From positions 1 through 64,000 of the forward strand of contig CBDCAW010000021.1 in assembly GCA_965214025.1 (NCBI GenBank): a stretch of DNA of 64,000 nucleotides. Reading direction: 5' to 3'. This DNA comes from Granulosicoccus sp965214025. GTDB taxonomy: Bacteria > Pseudomonadota > Gammaproteobacteria > Granulosicoccales > Granulosicoccaceae. The notes beneath the pieces were generated by a model. That model was not told the origin of the DNA. It worked only from the letters and a program-made list of their open reading frames with translations, and ran no database searches. Position 1 is the stretch's first letter. Every line of letters begins with the position of its first letter. Below, in pieces: positions 24,512 to 33,477 of the stretch. Position numbers and translations under genes: made by a program.

Positions 24512-26143
24512 TCAGTACGCACCGTTCTTACGGATGAAGAGCGGGAACGTGTTCAACAAGACCACCAGATCTTGCCAGAGTGACCAGTTACGCACGTACC
24601 ATACATCAAGACTGACGCGCTCGGAGTACGTGAGATCGTTTCTGCCACTTGTTTGCCATAAACCGGTCATTCCCGGCCAGGTGGCTTCGTAATATGTGAT
24701 CTTGTCTCCATAGCGGTCGATCTCATCGGCCACGATGGGGCGTGGCCCGACCAGGCTCATCTCGCCTTTCAGCACGTTCCACAGCTGCGGTAGTTCATCG
24801 AGGTTGGACTTGCGCAGGAAGTTACCGAGGCGGGTGATTCGCGGATCATTCCTGAGTTTGAAATCTTTCTGCCACTCGGCGCGCGCATCGGCACTGTTGT
24901 TGAGCAGCTCTGCCAGCACCTCGGCGGCATCGGGCACCATGCTGCGAAACTTCAGGCACTGGAAAGGCTTGCCCTTGCGACCGATCCGCGTGTGCGCGAA
25001 CACCGGCTTGCCACCGTCGAGCATCAAACCGATGTACAGAGCCACGATCACCGGACTCAACAGCAGCACCAGCAAGCTGGCCATGACCAGATCGAAACCG
25101 CGCTTGAACAGGCGGGCCATCGGCCGTCGCAAATTGTTCTCCAGGCGCAGGAATACCGAGTCGCTCTTGAGCACGCCGAGCACCCGCGTACCGGTCAACG
25201 GTATACCTGCCACCGGGGGGGCGATGATCACGTTCTCAGTGTCGAGGATCAGTCGATCGAGCAGCACGTTGTAGTATTCGAAGTCCTCGAGGCTCTCCAG
25301 CGTATACAGCACATGCGGCGAGCGATAGCGCTTCGCCACGTTCAGTACTTGCTGATGAGCCTCGAACGAACTGATGAACCCGGCCCGGTAGTGATCCCCG
25401 GAGGGGTCGCCCTGATGCTGGGCACGCTCGATCGTGACGTGCGCGGCCACCTGATAGCCTATCGACAGGTCGCTACTCATCGTACGGGCGCAGGCCTCTG
25501 CATTCTTGCCGGTACCCACCACGATCAAAGGTCGGAACCAGATGCCGGTGCGCGACATCGCACGCTTCACCAGCTGGCGTATCAGCGGCGCGGTGAACAG
25601 CAGCGCGAGCAGTGTGTTGATGATCCACAGCCGCGACAGGTGCGTCTTCATCAGGAACAGTGCACCGAAGGTGAAGGCCGCGGAATAGAAAACGACGCGG
25701 ACAAGCTCGCCGACCTCGAACCAGAACGACTTGAAGCGTGTGTAGTGACCCCACTTGTTCGAAAAGTAGACCAGCATGGTAGCCGGCAGCAGTATCGTCA
25801 GCAGCGAGGTTTCGAAGAAACTCGGCGACCAGAAAGCAGGCAGGTCGAAGATTTGCCGAACCAGTGTGGAGCCGGCAAAGCCGAGGATGGCCGCCACGAC
25901 CACCGCGACCAGATCGCCGGCCATCAGGCACAACAGACGCGCGTGACGCCAGGACCCACCGGATGCCTGATCGAACAGCTCGGTGTTGAGGTGTCGCACC
26001 CGAGCCTTCGGAGATGACGATGGAGTGCTGCGATCGGCGGGTTGCCGTGCGAGGACTGCGTCGGTTGTCATAGGGCTATGCTGCAGCTCGGGAGAAGGAC
26101 TGGAAATGCGGAAGGAAACGGCACCACGTGTGGGCGGCACCAT
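24512..26143 (-). CDS. WbaP-like undecaprenyl-phosphate sugar-1-phosphate transferase
   Basis: A 543-residue polyprenyl glycosylphosphotransferase that should start repeat-unit assembly. Four or five N-terminal membrane segments are followed by a Rossmann-like middle domain (PLIVVGTGKNAEACART). The catalytic sugar-transferase domain shows LFKRGFDLVMASLLVLLLSP, CLKFRSMVPDA, FLRKSNLDELPQLWNVLKGE and MSLVGPRPIV. The ending RKNGAY is typical of WbaP. An ATG at 26071 (MTTDAVLARQ) is an alternative start. It lies immediately upstream of the Wzz-like gene on the same strand. The 174-base gap above it is AT-rich and may hold an internal promoter. Confidence 0.92.
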   Translation of the reverse strand: MVPPTRGAVSFRISSPSPELQHSPMTTDAVLARQPADRSTPSSSPKARVRHLNTELFDQASGGSWRHARLLCLMAGDLVAVVVAAILGFAGSTLVRQIFDLPAFWSPSFFETSLLTILLPATMLVYFSNKWGHYTRFKSFWFEVGELVRVVFYSAAFTFGALFLMKTHLSRLWIINTLLALLFTAPLIRQLVKRAMSRTGIWFRPLIVVGTGKNAEACARTMSSDLSIGYQVAAHVTIERAQHQGDPSGDHYRAGFISSFEAHQQVLNVAKRYRSPHVLYTLESLEDFEYYNVLLDRLILDTENVIIAPPVAGIPLTGTRVLGVLKSDSVFLRLENNLRRPMARLFKRGFDLVMASLLVLLLSPVIVALYIGLMLDGGKPVFAHTRIGRKGKPFQCLKFRSMVPDAAEVLAELLNNSADARAEWQKDFKLRNDPRITRLGNFLRKSNLDELPQLWNVLKGEMSLVGPRPIVADEIDRYGDKITYYEATWPGMTGLWQTSGRNDLTYSERVSLDVWYVRNWSLWQDLVVLLNTFPLFIRKNGAY

Positions 26144-26317
26144 CGGCTCAGTGCCTCGTTCGGCGTCAAATCACCGACGGGAAAATCACGAATATGTTGC
26201 AGTAAGGTGCCAAGGATAACCAACTAACAGTAAGAGCGGCAGTTACGTAGGGGCAAACCTTTAAACCACTTTCATGTAATAAAATTACCATATGGACACT
26301 GTTCTTGTCTTCGATAG

Positions 26318-27406
26318 TCATCGATCGACCCGAATCGGGGCTCCCACGTAACGCGTAGCATCGATGCGTCGGGTGAAGGCCTGCAGGGCAGCCTCGGAGC
26401 TGTCGAGGCGCCAGTCGGCATCCTTGTCGATATCGAACCAGACCAGCCCCTTGATGTCGGGGTACTCGTTTTCGATGACCGAGAACACCCTGTTGATGCA
26501 TGTCACCTTGTCCGCCATGTCAGGATTGATCCAGCTTTTCCGGTCACCGTAGTCGCCATCACCATCAGCGTCCCAGTCGGAGGTGACCACGTAGTTTTGC
26601 GCACAGCCCATTTCGGCGATCATCGAGGGCTTGTCCAGCAGCTCCACCATGGCCATGAAACCGTTCAGCTTGTCCTGATGGTCAGGGTTTTGCGGGGTGC
26701 GAGGAAAGTTGTACAGCGAAGCCCCCACCCAATCGACGTACAGGTCTCCGGGGTACCAGTCCATCGCGCGGATCGAGCCGCTGTTCGGGCTCCAGATCAT
26801 CAGCGTCTTCGGCGCCAGGCGGCGCGCCAGTGAACTGATGTGCCTGAAGGCATTGACATAGTCGCGCGATGTCTGCTGACTGTCGTAGGCCTCCGACCAG
26901 GGGTAGTGGGCAAGCTCTACCTCGTGTGCGAAGCGCAGGAACCAAGGCTTGTCGAACCTGGCGGCATCTTTCAGGAAACGACCCAGGTAGTCGTCGTATC
27001 GGCCGTCGGCAATGTCGCGCAGCAACGGATAGTTATCGGGCGAATAGTTCCACCACGGCTCCCAGGTGACCATGGGAATTGCCCCCATTTGATCGCTCAG
27101 GGTGGCGAAACGGGTGGGGAAATTACTGCTCGAATCTTCGTTCCACGGACGATAGATCATGTGTATGGCCGGGTGCTTGCCGACCCGCTCACCCACAGCG
27201 GTAAACGCGTCAGTGGTTTCCGTCTCCTCCTGGGTGACGAAAGCGCCGAACCACGTTTCACCGTTCGGCGGTAGCAACAGGTCGCGCTCGGCACTCATGC
27301 CCTCATCGTTCCCGATAGACCAGGGCGAGTCGACGAACAGTACGAAGCCGACGACGCCGGTAAGCACCAGGACAAATGCATAGAGAAGAAATGCGAGGCG
27401 GATCAT
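26318..27406 (-). CDS. Membrane-anchored glycoside hydrolase, GH26-like
   Basis: A 362-residue protein with an N-terminal hydrophobic anchor or signal (MIRLAFLLYAFVLVLTGVVG). The catalytic part resembles GH26 beta-mannanase-type barrels: ITWEPWWN-like VTWEPWWNYSP, KPWFLRFAHEVE (likely acid/base Glu) and PSMIAEMGCAQN (likely nucleophile Glu). A DADGDGDYGD insert may bind calcium. Within a polysaccharide locus it probably trims or cuts the polymer in the periplasm. It lies 6 bases from the Wzy-like gene upstream. The substrate is unproven. Confidence 0.8.
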   Translation of the reverse strand: MIRLAFLLYAFVLVLTGVVGFVLFVDSPWSIGNDEGMSAERDLLLPPNGETWFGAFVTQEETETTDAFTAVGERVGKHPAIHMIYRPWNEDSSSNFPTRFATLSDQMGAIPMVTWEPWWNYSPDNYPLLRDIADGRYDDYLGRFLKDAARFDKPWFLRFAHEVELAHYPWSEAYDSQQTSRDYVNAFRHISSLARRLAPKTLMIWSPNSGSIRAMDWYPGDLYVDWVGASLYNFPRTPQNPDHQDKLNGFMAMVELLDKPSMIAEMGCAQNYVVTSDWDADGDGDYGDRKSWINPDMADKVTCINRVFSVIENEYPDIKGLVWFDIDKDADWRLDSSEAALQAFTRRIDATRYVGAPIRVDR

Positions 27407-27412
27407 GAGGGG

Positions 27413-28798
27413 TCATCCTTGATGCTTGACCGACATGATCTTGACATCGCGGCGGTGGTTCAGAAACAGGAACACGGTGCACAGGAACAGCATCGTCCAT
27501 TCTGTCGATAGTGCCACAAGCCAAGTGCTTTCCAGCAGGTTATGCAACATCACGAACACGATCAGGTTCAGCGACTGGGCCGAGTGCAACCAGTGCCGGC
27601 GCGCGATGGCCGGAGAGAGCGCGGATGCCGCAGCCCCGGCGGTGAACACCGACTTCAGCGCCGGGTACAGGGCCAGGGCAAGCAGTGCGAAGAATACGGC
27701 CATGCCCAGCCAGCCCGTCTGCACCAGAATGTCGAGGTAGCCGTTGTGCGCCTGCCCGAAATGCTGCACCAGTGGAATGGCTTCACGGATGGCCGGGGTT
27801 TCCGGTCCCATGCCCCAGAAGCTGCCGAATCCGAAACCGAGCCAGGGGCGCTCGGCATGCTTGGCCAGCACGTAGTCCCAGATGAACACACGGCCGGTGA
27901 ACGTAGGGTCGCCATAGAAATACTCGACCAGGGTATTGATCGAGGTGGCCGCGCTGAACACGATGAAGCCTGCAAGCAGACAGGCAAGGCTTGCCAGTGT
28001 GGCCCACGCACCGATGACCTCGTTGATCTTCCTGATCACCACCGCCAGGGCCATGATGCCGAGGGTGCCCATGAACAGGGCCAGCGAGGTCTTCGAGCCG
28101 GTCATCGGCAGGAACGCGATTGCCGCTGCAGCGGCGAGCCACCAGGCACGGTGACGCGCCAGACCATGCCAGAAGAAGTGGATCGCACAGATGGCGGAAA
28201 ACGCGCCCGCCACGTTCTTGTGGATCTGGATACCCTTCCACATGCCTTCATGGTCGATGGAAACGCCGTACAGCAACAGCATCGACAGCACGTTGATGAT
28301 CAGCACGCCGAGCAGTGCAGCGCTGATCGACGTCAGCAACAGGTTCGCCGAGTACAGGTACTCCGCCAGCACGAACAAGGCGAAGCCGACGAGCAGGAAC
28401 GTACCTGCCCGGCGGATCACGAAACTGGGCTGATCAGACCAGAACAGCGACGCGATCAGGAAACCCGAGTAAAGCAACACCACGCCGAGCGCCAGCCAGG
28501 CATCGCGCGAGAGAGTGCGGGCAGTGACCGCGAACACGCCGATGCCGAGGGCTGCCAGGGCGAACACCACCAGCTGGCGCAGGTTGTCGGTGGTACCGGC
28601 CGAATCGGCCAGCAGCTCGTTCTGATAAGGTCGCGTGCCGATGCACACGAAGGCCAGGAAGAGCGTGAGCGCGCAGGCCACCAGCCGCTGCGGCCAGGTG
28701 GCTGGAGGTGCCCGCAAGGCTTGCGAACCTGTGTTCGGCGACCCTGCAGGCATCGGCCCCGGAGTCATCAGCTCGTTCGTCATCGACCGCTCAGTCAT
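27413..28798 (-). CDS. O-antigen ligase/polymerase family membrane protein (Wzy-like)
   Basis: About 461 residues from the ATG at 28798, which overlaps the stop of the upstream GT2 gene (TGATG). It has ten or more membrane segments. The large periplasmic loop contains DPTFTGRVFIWDYVLAKHAERPWLGFGFGSFWG and HNGYLDILVQTGWLG, the PF04932-type signature of Wzy polymerases and WaaL ligases. It probably polymerises lipid-linked repeat units at the outer face of the inner membrane. A longer frame to 28963 exists but overlaps the GT2 gene heavily. Confidence 0.88.
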   Translation of the reverse strand: MTERSMTNELMTPGPMPAGSPNTGSQALRAPPATWPQRLVACALTLFLAFVCIGTRPYQNELLADSAGTTDNLRQLVVFALAALGIGVFAVTARTLSRDAWLALGVVLLYSGFLIASLFWSDQPSFVIRRAGTFLLVGFALFVLAEYLYSANLLLTSISAALLGVLIINVLSMLLLYGVSIDHEGMWKGIQIHKNVAGAFSAICAIHFFWHGLARHRAWWLAAAAAIAFLPMTGSKTSLALFMGTLGIMALAVVIRKINEVIGAWATLASLACLLAGFIVFSAATSINTLVEYFYGDPTFTGRVFIWDYVLAKHAERPWLGFGFGSFWGMGPETPAIREAIPLVQHFGQAHNGYLDILVQTGWLGMAVFFALLALALYPALKSVFTAGAAASALSPAIARRHWLHSAQSLNLIVFVMLHNLLESTWLVALSTEWTMLFLCTVFLFLNHRRDVKIMSVKHQG

Positions 28799-29631
28799 CA
28801 GCCCTTGAGAAAGGCGTTCCGCCACGGCGACTTGTAGACCGCCCGGGCCAGGCTCCCCGGCAGTAACCGAAACAGCAGGCGGACGTTCGGATACAGCAGC
28901 TTGCTCGACAGCCCGAACAGGCGGTAGATGCCGCGCATGTACACACGGTATTCGATCAGGCAACGGCTCACACTGCGGCGTATGAAGAACTTGCGCGTCA
29001 GACGCCAGTAGAAAAGCCGCTCCTGCAGGTTGTAGAGCTGAAGATCGATGGCCAGCATGTCGAACAGGAACTGCAGATCTTCATTCAGATGAACCGGGCG
29101 ATAGCGCAGGCCGTGTTCGCTCAGCACCGTGCGGCGCATGCAATAGGTGGGATGCAACATCGCGTTGCCACGGGCGATGCCCTCACGGATCTCTTCCGAA
29201 GTTTCGAGGTAGTCACGCTCGAAGACCACCTTGCCGACCTCGTCGATCTCGTAGGTGCAGCAGCCGACCATGTCGATATCCGGATTCGCTTCCAGGAAGG
29301 CGACCTGGCGTTCCGCCCGCAAGGTGTGCGAGATGTCGTCCATGTCCATGCGCAGCACATAGGGCTCGTCTTCCAGGGCGTCGATGAGCGTGTTGAGCCC
29401 GTACGGCAGGCCGCGATTCACCGCGCCACGAATGATACGGTGGAAGCTCGCGGCATGAGCCGCGAGGTAGTGCTCATGCGCCGCCGAGATCGGTCCGTCG
29501 ACATACAGGTAGATATTCAGGTGCTCTACGCCATAGCTTTGTGCCAACAGGGATTTCAGGCCAGCGTCGAAGTAGTCGAGATTGTCACCACTGTAGAGCG
29601 TGGTGATGAAGGCGAGGTTGGGTTTGGACAT
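28798..29631 (-). CDS. Family 2 glycosyltransferase
   Basis: A 277-residue GT-A protein starting MSKPNLAFITTLYSGDN. The motifs are IYLYVDGPISAA, NRGLPYGLNTLIDA and the metal-binding RMDMDDISH. The end is basic and amphipathic (PNVRLLFRLLPGSLAR), suggesting membrane association. It is the first gene of the minus-strand exopolysaccharide arm and is coupled to the Wzy-like gene by a TGATG overlap. An upstream in-frame start at 29667 adds 12 residues without homology. Confidence 0.85.
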   Translation of the reverse strand: MSKPNLAFITTLYSGDNLDYFDAGLKSLLAQSYGVEHLNIYLYVDGPISAAHEHYLAAHAASFHRIIRGAVNRGLPYGLNTLIDALEDEPYVLRMDMDDISHTLRAERQVAFLEANPDIDMVGCCTYEIDEVGKVVFERDYLETSEEIREGIARGNAMLHPTYCMRRTVLSEHGLRYRPVHLNEDLQFLFDMLAIDLQLYNLQERLFYWRLTRKFFIRRSVSRCLIEYRVYMRGIYRLFGLSSKLLYPNVRLLFRLLPGSLARAVYKSPWRNAFLKG

Positions 29632-29915
29632 GTGAGGTCGAAGTTGGAGCCCGTCGAGCGGTAACATCGTACTGTACCGACTTGCACGTGAAGGGCATCA
29701 TTGCGGCCCCGTCAGGCATGGAAGGCTGTTGCGGGCCGTATTGTCACGACCTGTCCGCGGGTTGACAAGCGGTGTCGCGCTTGCAAAGCGTCTGAACACG
29801 TATGCGTACCCTCCTGTGCGAGTTGCTGAATCTGTGAACTCGTCGACGAAATCGGCCAGACTTTCTTATCCACGGAATGACTGAAAAGTAGAAAGAAATG
29901 ACGAAGGAGATGTTA
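29632..29915. promoter_or_regulatory. Divergent promoter region of the exopolysaccharide locus
   Basis: About 284 bases separating the two divergent arms, and therefore expected to hold both promoters. A TTGACA is visible at 29762-29767 on the plus strand, without a clear -10 partner. Close to the plus-strand gene are several overlapping AAGGAGA/ATG elements. No operator palindrome stands out. Confidence 0.45.
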
Positions 29916-30977
29916 ATGACAAAGGAGATGGAAAGGACGAAATCACAGGAGAAGTCACAATATGTGCATGCTCCGGCCACTGCGTCGGCGTCGTTCGGTG
30001 GGAAAGGTAGCGGGCACAGGAGCATCAGCACCGCGTTGCGAGTAGCCGTCGTGGTTCCCACGTATCGCCGCCCCGAACGGCTCGCGCACCTGCTCGAAGC
30101 CCTTGAGGCCGAGATCACGGATTGCCATGCCCACTGGCGCGCCGGGATCGCGCTGTGCGTGATCGTGGTCGACAACGATGCCGAACTCCAGCAAGGCGCG
30201 GCGGTGGTCCGGCGCATGGCCCCGTCCATGAACTGTGAAGTGCAGGTGCACATCGAGCCTGCCACCGGCGTCTCGGTAGTGCGCAACCGCCTGGTCGCCG
30301 CTGCCCAGTCCTGGCGTGCCGAACTCATCCAGATGATCGACGACGACGAGTATCCCGAAGCCGGCTGGCTGCGCAGGATGGTGGAATGCGCCGGTGTTTA
30401 TCGGGCCGATATCGTGTCCGGACCGGTGCGGGCCGATTTCGCAAGCACGCCACCTCCCTGGGTCGTCGAGCACTTTCAGTACAGCGATCGTCCGCACGAG
30501 ACCGGTACTTTTCCCGCGGTTCAGCGCACCAGCAACGTCCTGTTCCGTGCATCGTCACTCCGGAACGAGGCACTGTTCACGAATGACGAATGGTTCGACC
30601 TCTCGCTGGGCCGGGCCGGTGGCGAGGATTCGCATCTGATCGAACGCATGGTGAACGCCGGTGCGGTTCATGTCTGGTGCGAGGAGGCGGCGGTGAACGA
30701 GCACATTTCGGCCGAGCGCCTCGAACCGCGTTATCTCCGGGAAAGAGCCTGGCGCTATGGCAATTGCGGCATGGTCTACCGCAAGTTGCTGCACCCGGGG
30801 GTTGGCTGGTCGGTGGTGCGTGTCGGCAAGACCGCCTTCCTGTTCGCCCGCTGGCTACTGTTGAGCTATCGCTACCTTATGCCTGGCCAGCGCGAGCTGC
30901 ACCATCTGGAACTGTGCACCGTGCGCGGCCGCGTGAGTGCACATCTGGGCAATGTGAAGGGTCAGTATGGCGCGTAA
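29916..30977 (+). CDS. Family 2 glycosyltransferase
   Basis: About 353 residues. LRVAVVVPTYRRPERLAHLL, VIVVDNDAE and ATGVSVVRNRLVAAA followed by ELIQMIDDDEYPEAGWL give a GT-A fold with a DDD-type metal motif. RTSNVLFRASSL and GGEDSHLIERMVNAG match the acceptor side. Several in-frame ATGs cluster here (29898, 29910, 29916, 29928); 29916 has AGGAGA at the best spacing. The next gene, a flippase-like protein, starts 7 bases downstream. Confidence 0.88.
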   Translation: MTKEMERTKSQEKSQYVHAPATASASFGGKGSGHRSISTALRVAVVVPTYRRPERLAHLLEALEAEITDCHAHWRAGIALCVIVVDNDAELQQGAAVVRRMAPSMNCEVQVHIEPATGVSVVRNRLVAAAQSWRAELIQMIDDDEYPEAGWLRRMVECAGVYRADIVSGPVRADFASTPPPWVVEHFQYSDRPHETGTFPAVQRTSNVLFRASSLRNEALFTNDEWFDLSLGRAGGEDSHLIERMVNAGAVHVWCEEAAVNEHISAERLEPRYLRERAWRYGNCGMVYRKLLHPGVGWSVVRVGKTAFLFARWLLLSYRYLMPGQRELHHLELCTVRGRVSAHLGNVKGQYGA

Positions 30978-30983
30978 GAGTTT

Positions 30984-32225
30984 GTGCTGCGGAAACGGGC
31001 GGACCCATCGTTGAAGCCCGCCAAGGCCCGCAGTTTCCTCGAAGGTGCGCTGGCACAGGGCCTGCCGAGCGCGATGAATTTCATTGCCGCCATCTGGCTC
31101 GTGTGGCAGGGGTCGGTGGCGGAATTCGGAACCTACAGCCTGTTGTTCGCCGTAGCCGGGTTGATAGCTGCCGTGCAGCGCCCGCTGGTCAGCCTGCCGA
31201 TGAACGTGTTCGCCACGCGTTCGCACACCGCGGATCACTATGCCGATTTCTTTCATTTCCACGGGATCTCCGTGGTAGTCGGCACACTGGCGGCGCTGGC
31301 CTTCGCCGCCGCCATCGGTGCGCCGGTGCTGGCCTTCGGCTTCTTCGCCTGCTCACAGCTGTTTCGCGAGTTCGTCAAGTCGTATCTGTTCTGTACCCAC
31401 GCCCGCCGTGAAGCCATGCAGGCCGAGGCCATCGCAAGCCTTGCGTTTCTGCTGGCCATGGGGGTGGCCCATGTCAGCGGTCGTATATCGGTATCCAGCG
31501 TGCTGGTCAGTTCGGCGATCGGCGCCACGGTATTTGCTGCGCTGTGGTTGCAGATCCGCGACGACGTGGAAAACCGCCGCCGCCGCCGCTTTCGATGGAA
31601 ACGCTATCGTTTCATCTGGCGTTATAGCCGTTGGTCCGTGGCCGGCGTGGGAACCAATGAAATCACGACCCGATCGTACAATTACATCGTGGCGATATTC
31701 GCAGGCTACGAATTGCTCGGTCTCATCAATTTCATCCGGCAGACCTTTTCACCGATTCAACTGTTGAGCAGTAGCTGGTCGCAGATCTGCCTGCCGGTGA
31801 TGCGTGAATATTACGTAGCGAAAGCGCAACCCCGCATCTTGAAGGTGCGCCGCTACGCCCAGCTCGGCTTCGCAGGCGTTACTGCAACCTGGGCACTTGC
31901 CTTGTACATCGGCTTTCCGTGGCTGCAGCAGCTACAGCCCGATCTGAACTCCCCCCTCGTACCCCTGCTGCTGCTGCTGTGGTGCCTGTATTTCCTGATC
32001 GACGGGCAGATCATGTTGTATCGCGTCGAGCTGACCGTGCAGAAGGCATTCCGCTACCTCTTCGCCACCGAACTGGTCTGTGCCGCGTGTGTGGTGGTAC
32101 TTTCACTGCCGACCGTCTATCTGTTGTCTGAAGAGTGGCTGGTGGCACTGACCTGTGCGCTGAATCTTGGGTTGCTGGTAGTATATGCGAGGCGGTTCAG
32201 GGGTGCCGAAGGTGCATCTGCCTGA
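30984..32225 (+). CDS. Polysaccharide flippase-like membrane protein (Wzx/MATE-type)
   Basis: A 413-residue protein starting at a GTG, with about 11-12 membrane segments. The N-terminal region (FLEGALAQGLPSAMNFIAAI, then GTYSLLFAVAGLIAAVQRPL) resembles the polysaccharide biosynthesis protein/MATE fold. A basic cytoplasmic loop (ENRRRRRFRWKRYRF) sits in the middle. It probably translocates the lipid-linked repeat unit across the inner membrane. It is co-transcribed with the GT2 gene upstream. A second flippase-like gene lies at 53366-54682. Confidence 0.78.
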   Translation: MLRKRADPSLKPAKARSFLEGALAQGLPSAMNFIAAIWLVWQGSVAEFGTYSLLFAVAGLIAAVQRPLVSLPMNVFATRSHTADHYADFFHFHGISVVVGTLAALAFAAAIGAPVLAFGFFACSQLFREFVKSYLFCTHARREAMQAEAIASLAFLLAMGVAHVSGRISVSSVLVSSAIGATVFAALWLQIRDDVENRRRRRFRWKRYRFIWRYSRWSVAGVGTNEITTRSYNYIVAIFAGYELLGLINFIRQTFSPIQLLSSSWSQICLPVMREYYVAKAQPRILKVRRYAQLGFAGVTATWALALYIGFPWLQQLQPDLNSPLVPLLLLLWCLYFLIDGQIMLYRVELTVQKAFRYLFATELVCAACVVVLSLPTVYLLSEEWLVALTCALNLGLLVVYARRFRGAEGASA

Positions 32226-32386
32226 TGATCCTGCATCAGGGGGTGAGTGCCTCCCCAATGACATCTCCTTCTCGACATCCAGGCGTCGCGTGACGGATAG
32301 CCGGCCCGAAGGAGGAGCTCCAGTGTCGAACCCTGTCCGTCTCCCCTCACGAGCCCTTCCAGAAACCTGATGTTGAACTCCGCCTG

Positions 32387-33340
32387 ATGCAATCGTCGAA
32401 ACCCGTGTGCCGCCCACTTACCATGAGCCGTTCTCGTTCCTGCCATTGGCTGGAAGTATTGTCGTTAGGCTGCTGCCTCTCACTTGTCGGCCTGATGAGC
32501 AATCCCTCGTTCGCCGAGACACCGGCAGAGCGAGAGGCGGAAGAGGAGGTCGTGCAGGATCGCTCCACCGCCTTCAATCCTGACGTGCTGACCGTGCATC
32601 GACAGAACTACTTTCTGCCGCTCAGCACGACCACCGCGCTGAACCGGGGTGTATACGACGAGTTCGATGCCGATCTGTCAGACGGGCTGACGAAGAACGA
32701 GGTGAAGTTCCAATTCAGTGCGAAGGTGCAGGCCAATCAGCGAGATCTTCTGCTGCGCAATGATGCGATACATTTTGCCCTTACGCTCGAAGCCTGGTGG
32801 CAACTGTATTCGAGTCAACTGTCCAGCCCGTTTCGTGAAACCAACTACACGCCGGAAATCTTCTACGTGAAGCCGGTGAATCGGGTGCTCGGAGGAGCAG
32901 CTCAGTTCAGCTTCGGTCTGCGGCACCAATCGAACGGGCAGGGCAGAGTGCTGTCGCGCAGCTGGAATCGACTGGTGGCGGGTGCGCGATACGAGCGCGA
33001 CTCCGTACTGATAGCTGCTGAAACCTGGTATCGAATTCCGGAACGGAGCAAGAACGAGCCCGATGACGTGAAGGGTGACGACAACCCGGACATCGAGGAT
33101 TTCGTGGGTTACGGCAGCCTGCGGCTCGGCTGGCGGGGCGATCTGATGGAGGCGTCCACCTCGATCCGGGGTAACCCGTCGACCGGCAAGGGTGGCATCG
33201 AGCTGCAGCTGAGCTTTCCGCTGTTCAACCGTTTTCGTGGTCTGGTGGAGTACTACAACGGCTACGGTGAATCCTTGATCGACTACGATCGATTCCAGCA
33301 ACGGGTAGGCGTGGGAGTCCTGTTGTCGGATTTCTTCTAG
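32387..33340 (+). CDS. pldA: Outer-membrane phospholipase A
   Basis: A 317-residue protein with a signal peptide ending NPSFA-E and a beta-barrel body. The catalytic signature HQSNGQGRVLSRSWNR contains the His and Ser nucleophile and the conserved Asn-Arg of the OMPLA family. Barrel strands alternate in polarity, and the C-terminus ends in aromatic DFF, as in outer-membrane proteins. It hydrolyses phospholipids in the outer leaflet to maintain membrane asymmetry. The start could also be the ATG at 32423. It follows the exopolysaccharide plus arm by 161 bases. Confidence 0.92.
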   Translation: MQSSKPVCRPLTMSRSRSCHWLEVLSLGCCLSLVGLMSNPSFAETPAEREAEEEVVQDRSTAFNPDVLTVHRQNYFLPLSTTTALNRGVYDEFDADLSDGLTKNEVKFQFSAKVQANQRDLLLRNDAIHFALTLEAWWQLYSSQLSSPFRETNYTPEIFYVKPVNRVLGGAAQFSFGLRHQSNGQGRVLSRSWNRLVAGARYERDSVLIAAETWYRIPERSKNEPDDVKGDDNPDIEDFVGYGSLRLGWRGDLMEASTSIRGNPSTGKGGIELQLSFPLFNRFRGLVEYYNGYGESLIDYDRFQQRVGVGVLLSDFF

Positions 33341-33477
33341 ATCGAACCTGTTCCGGATCACCTGGCGGGCCGCTGTTGCGAGTGGTGAGGTGCCATGCTC
33401 GCCGACGATTCAGGCATCACCGTCATCGAACTGACAACGGCGATTGCGGTGACGTGCCTCCGGTGCCAGCTCCGTCT

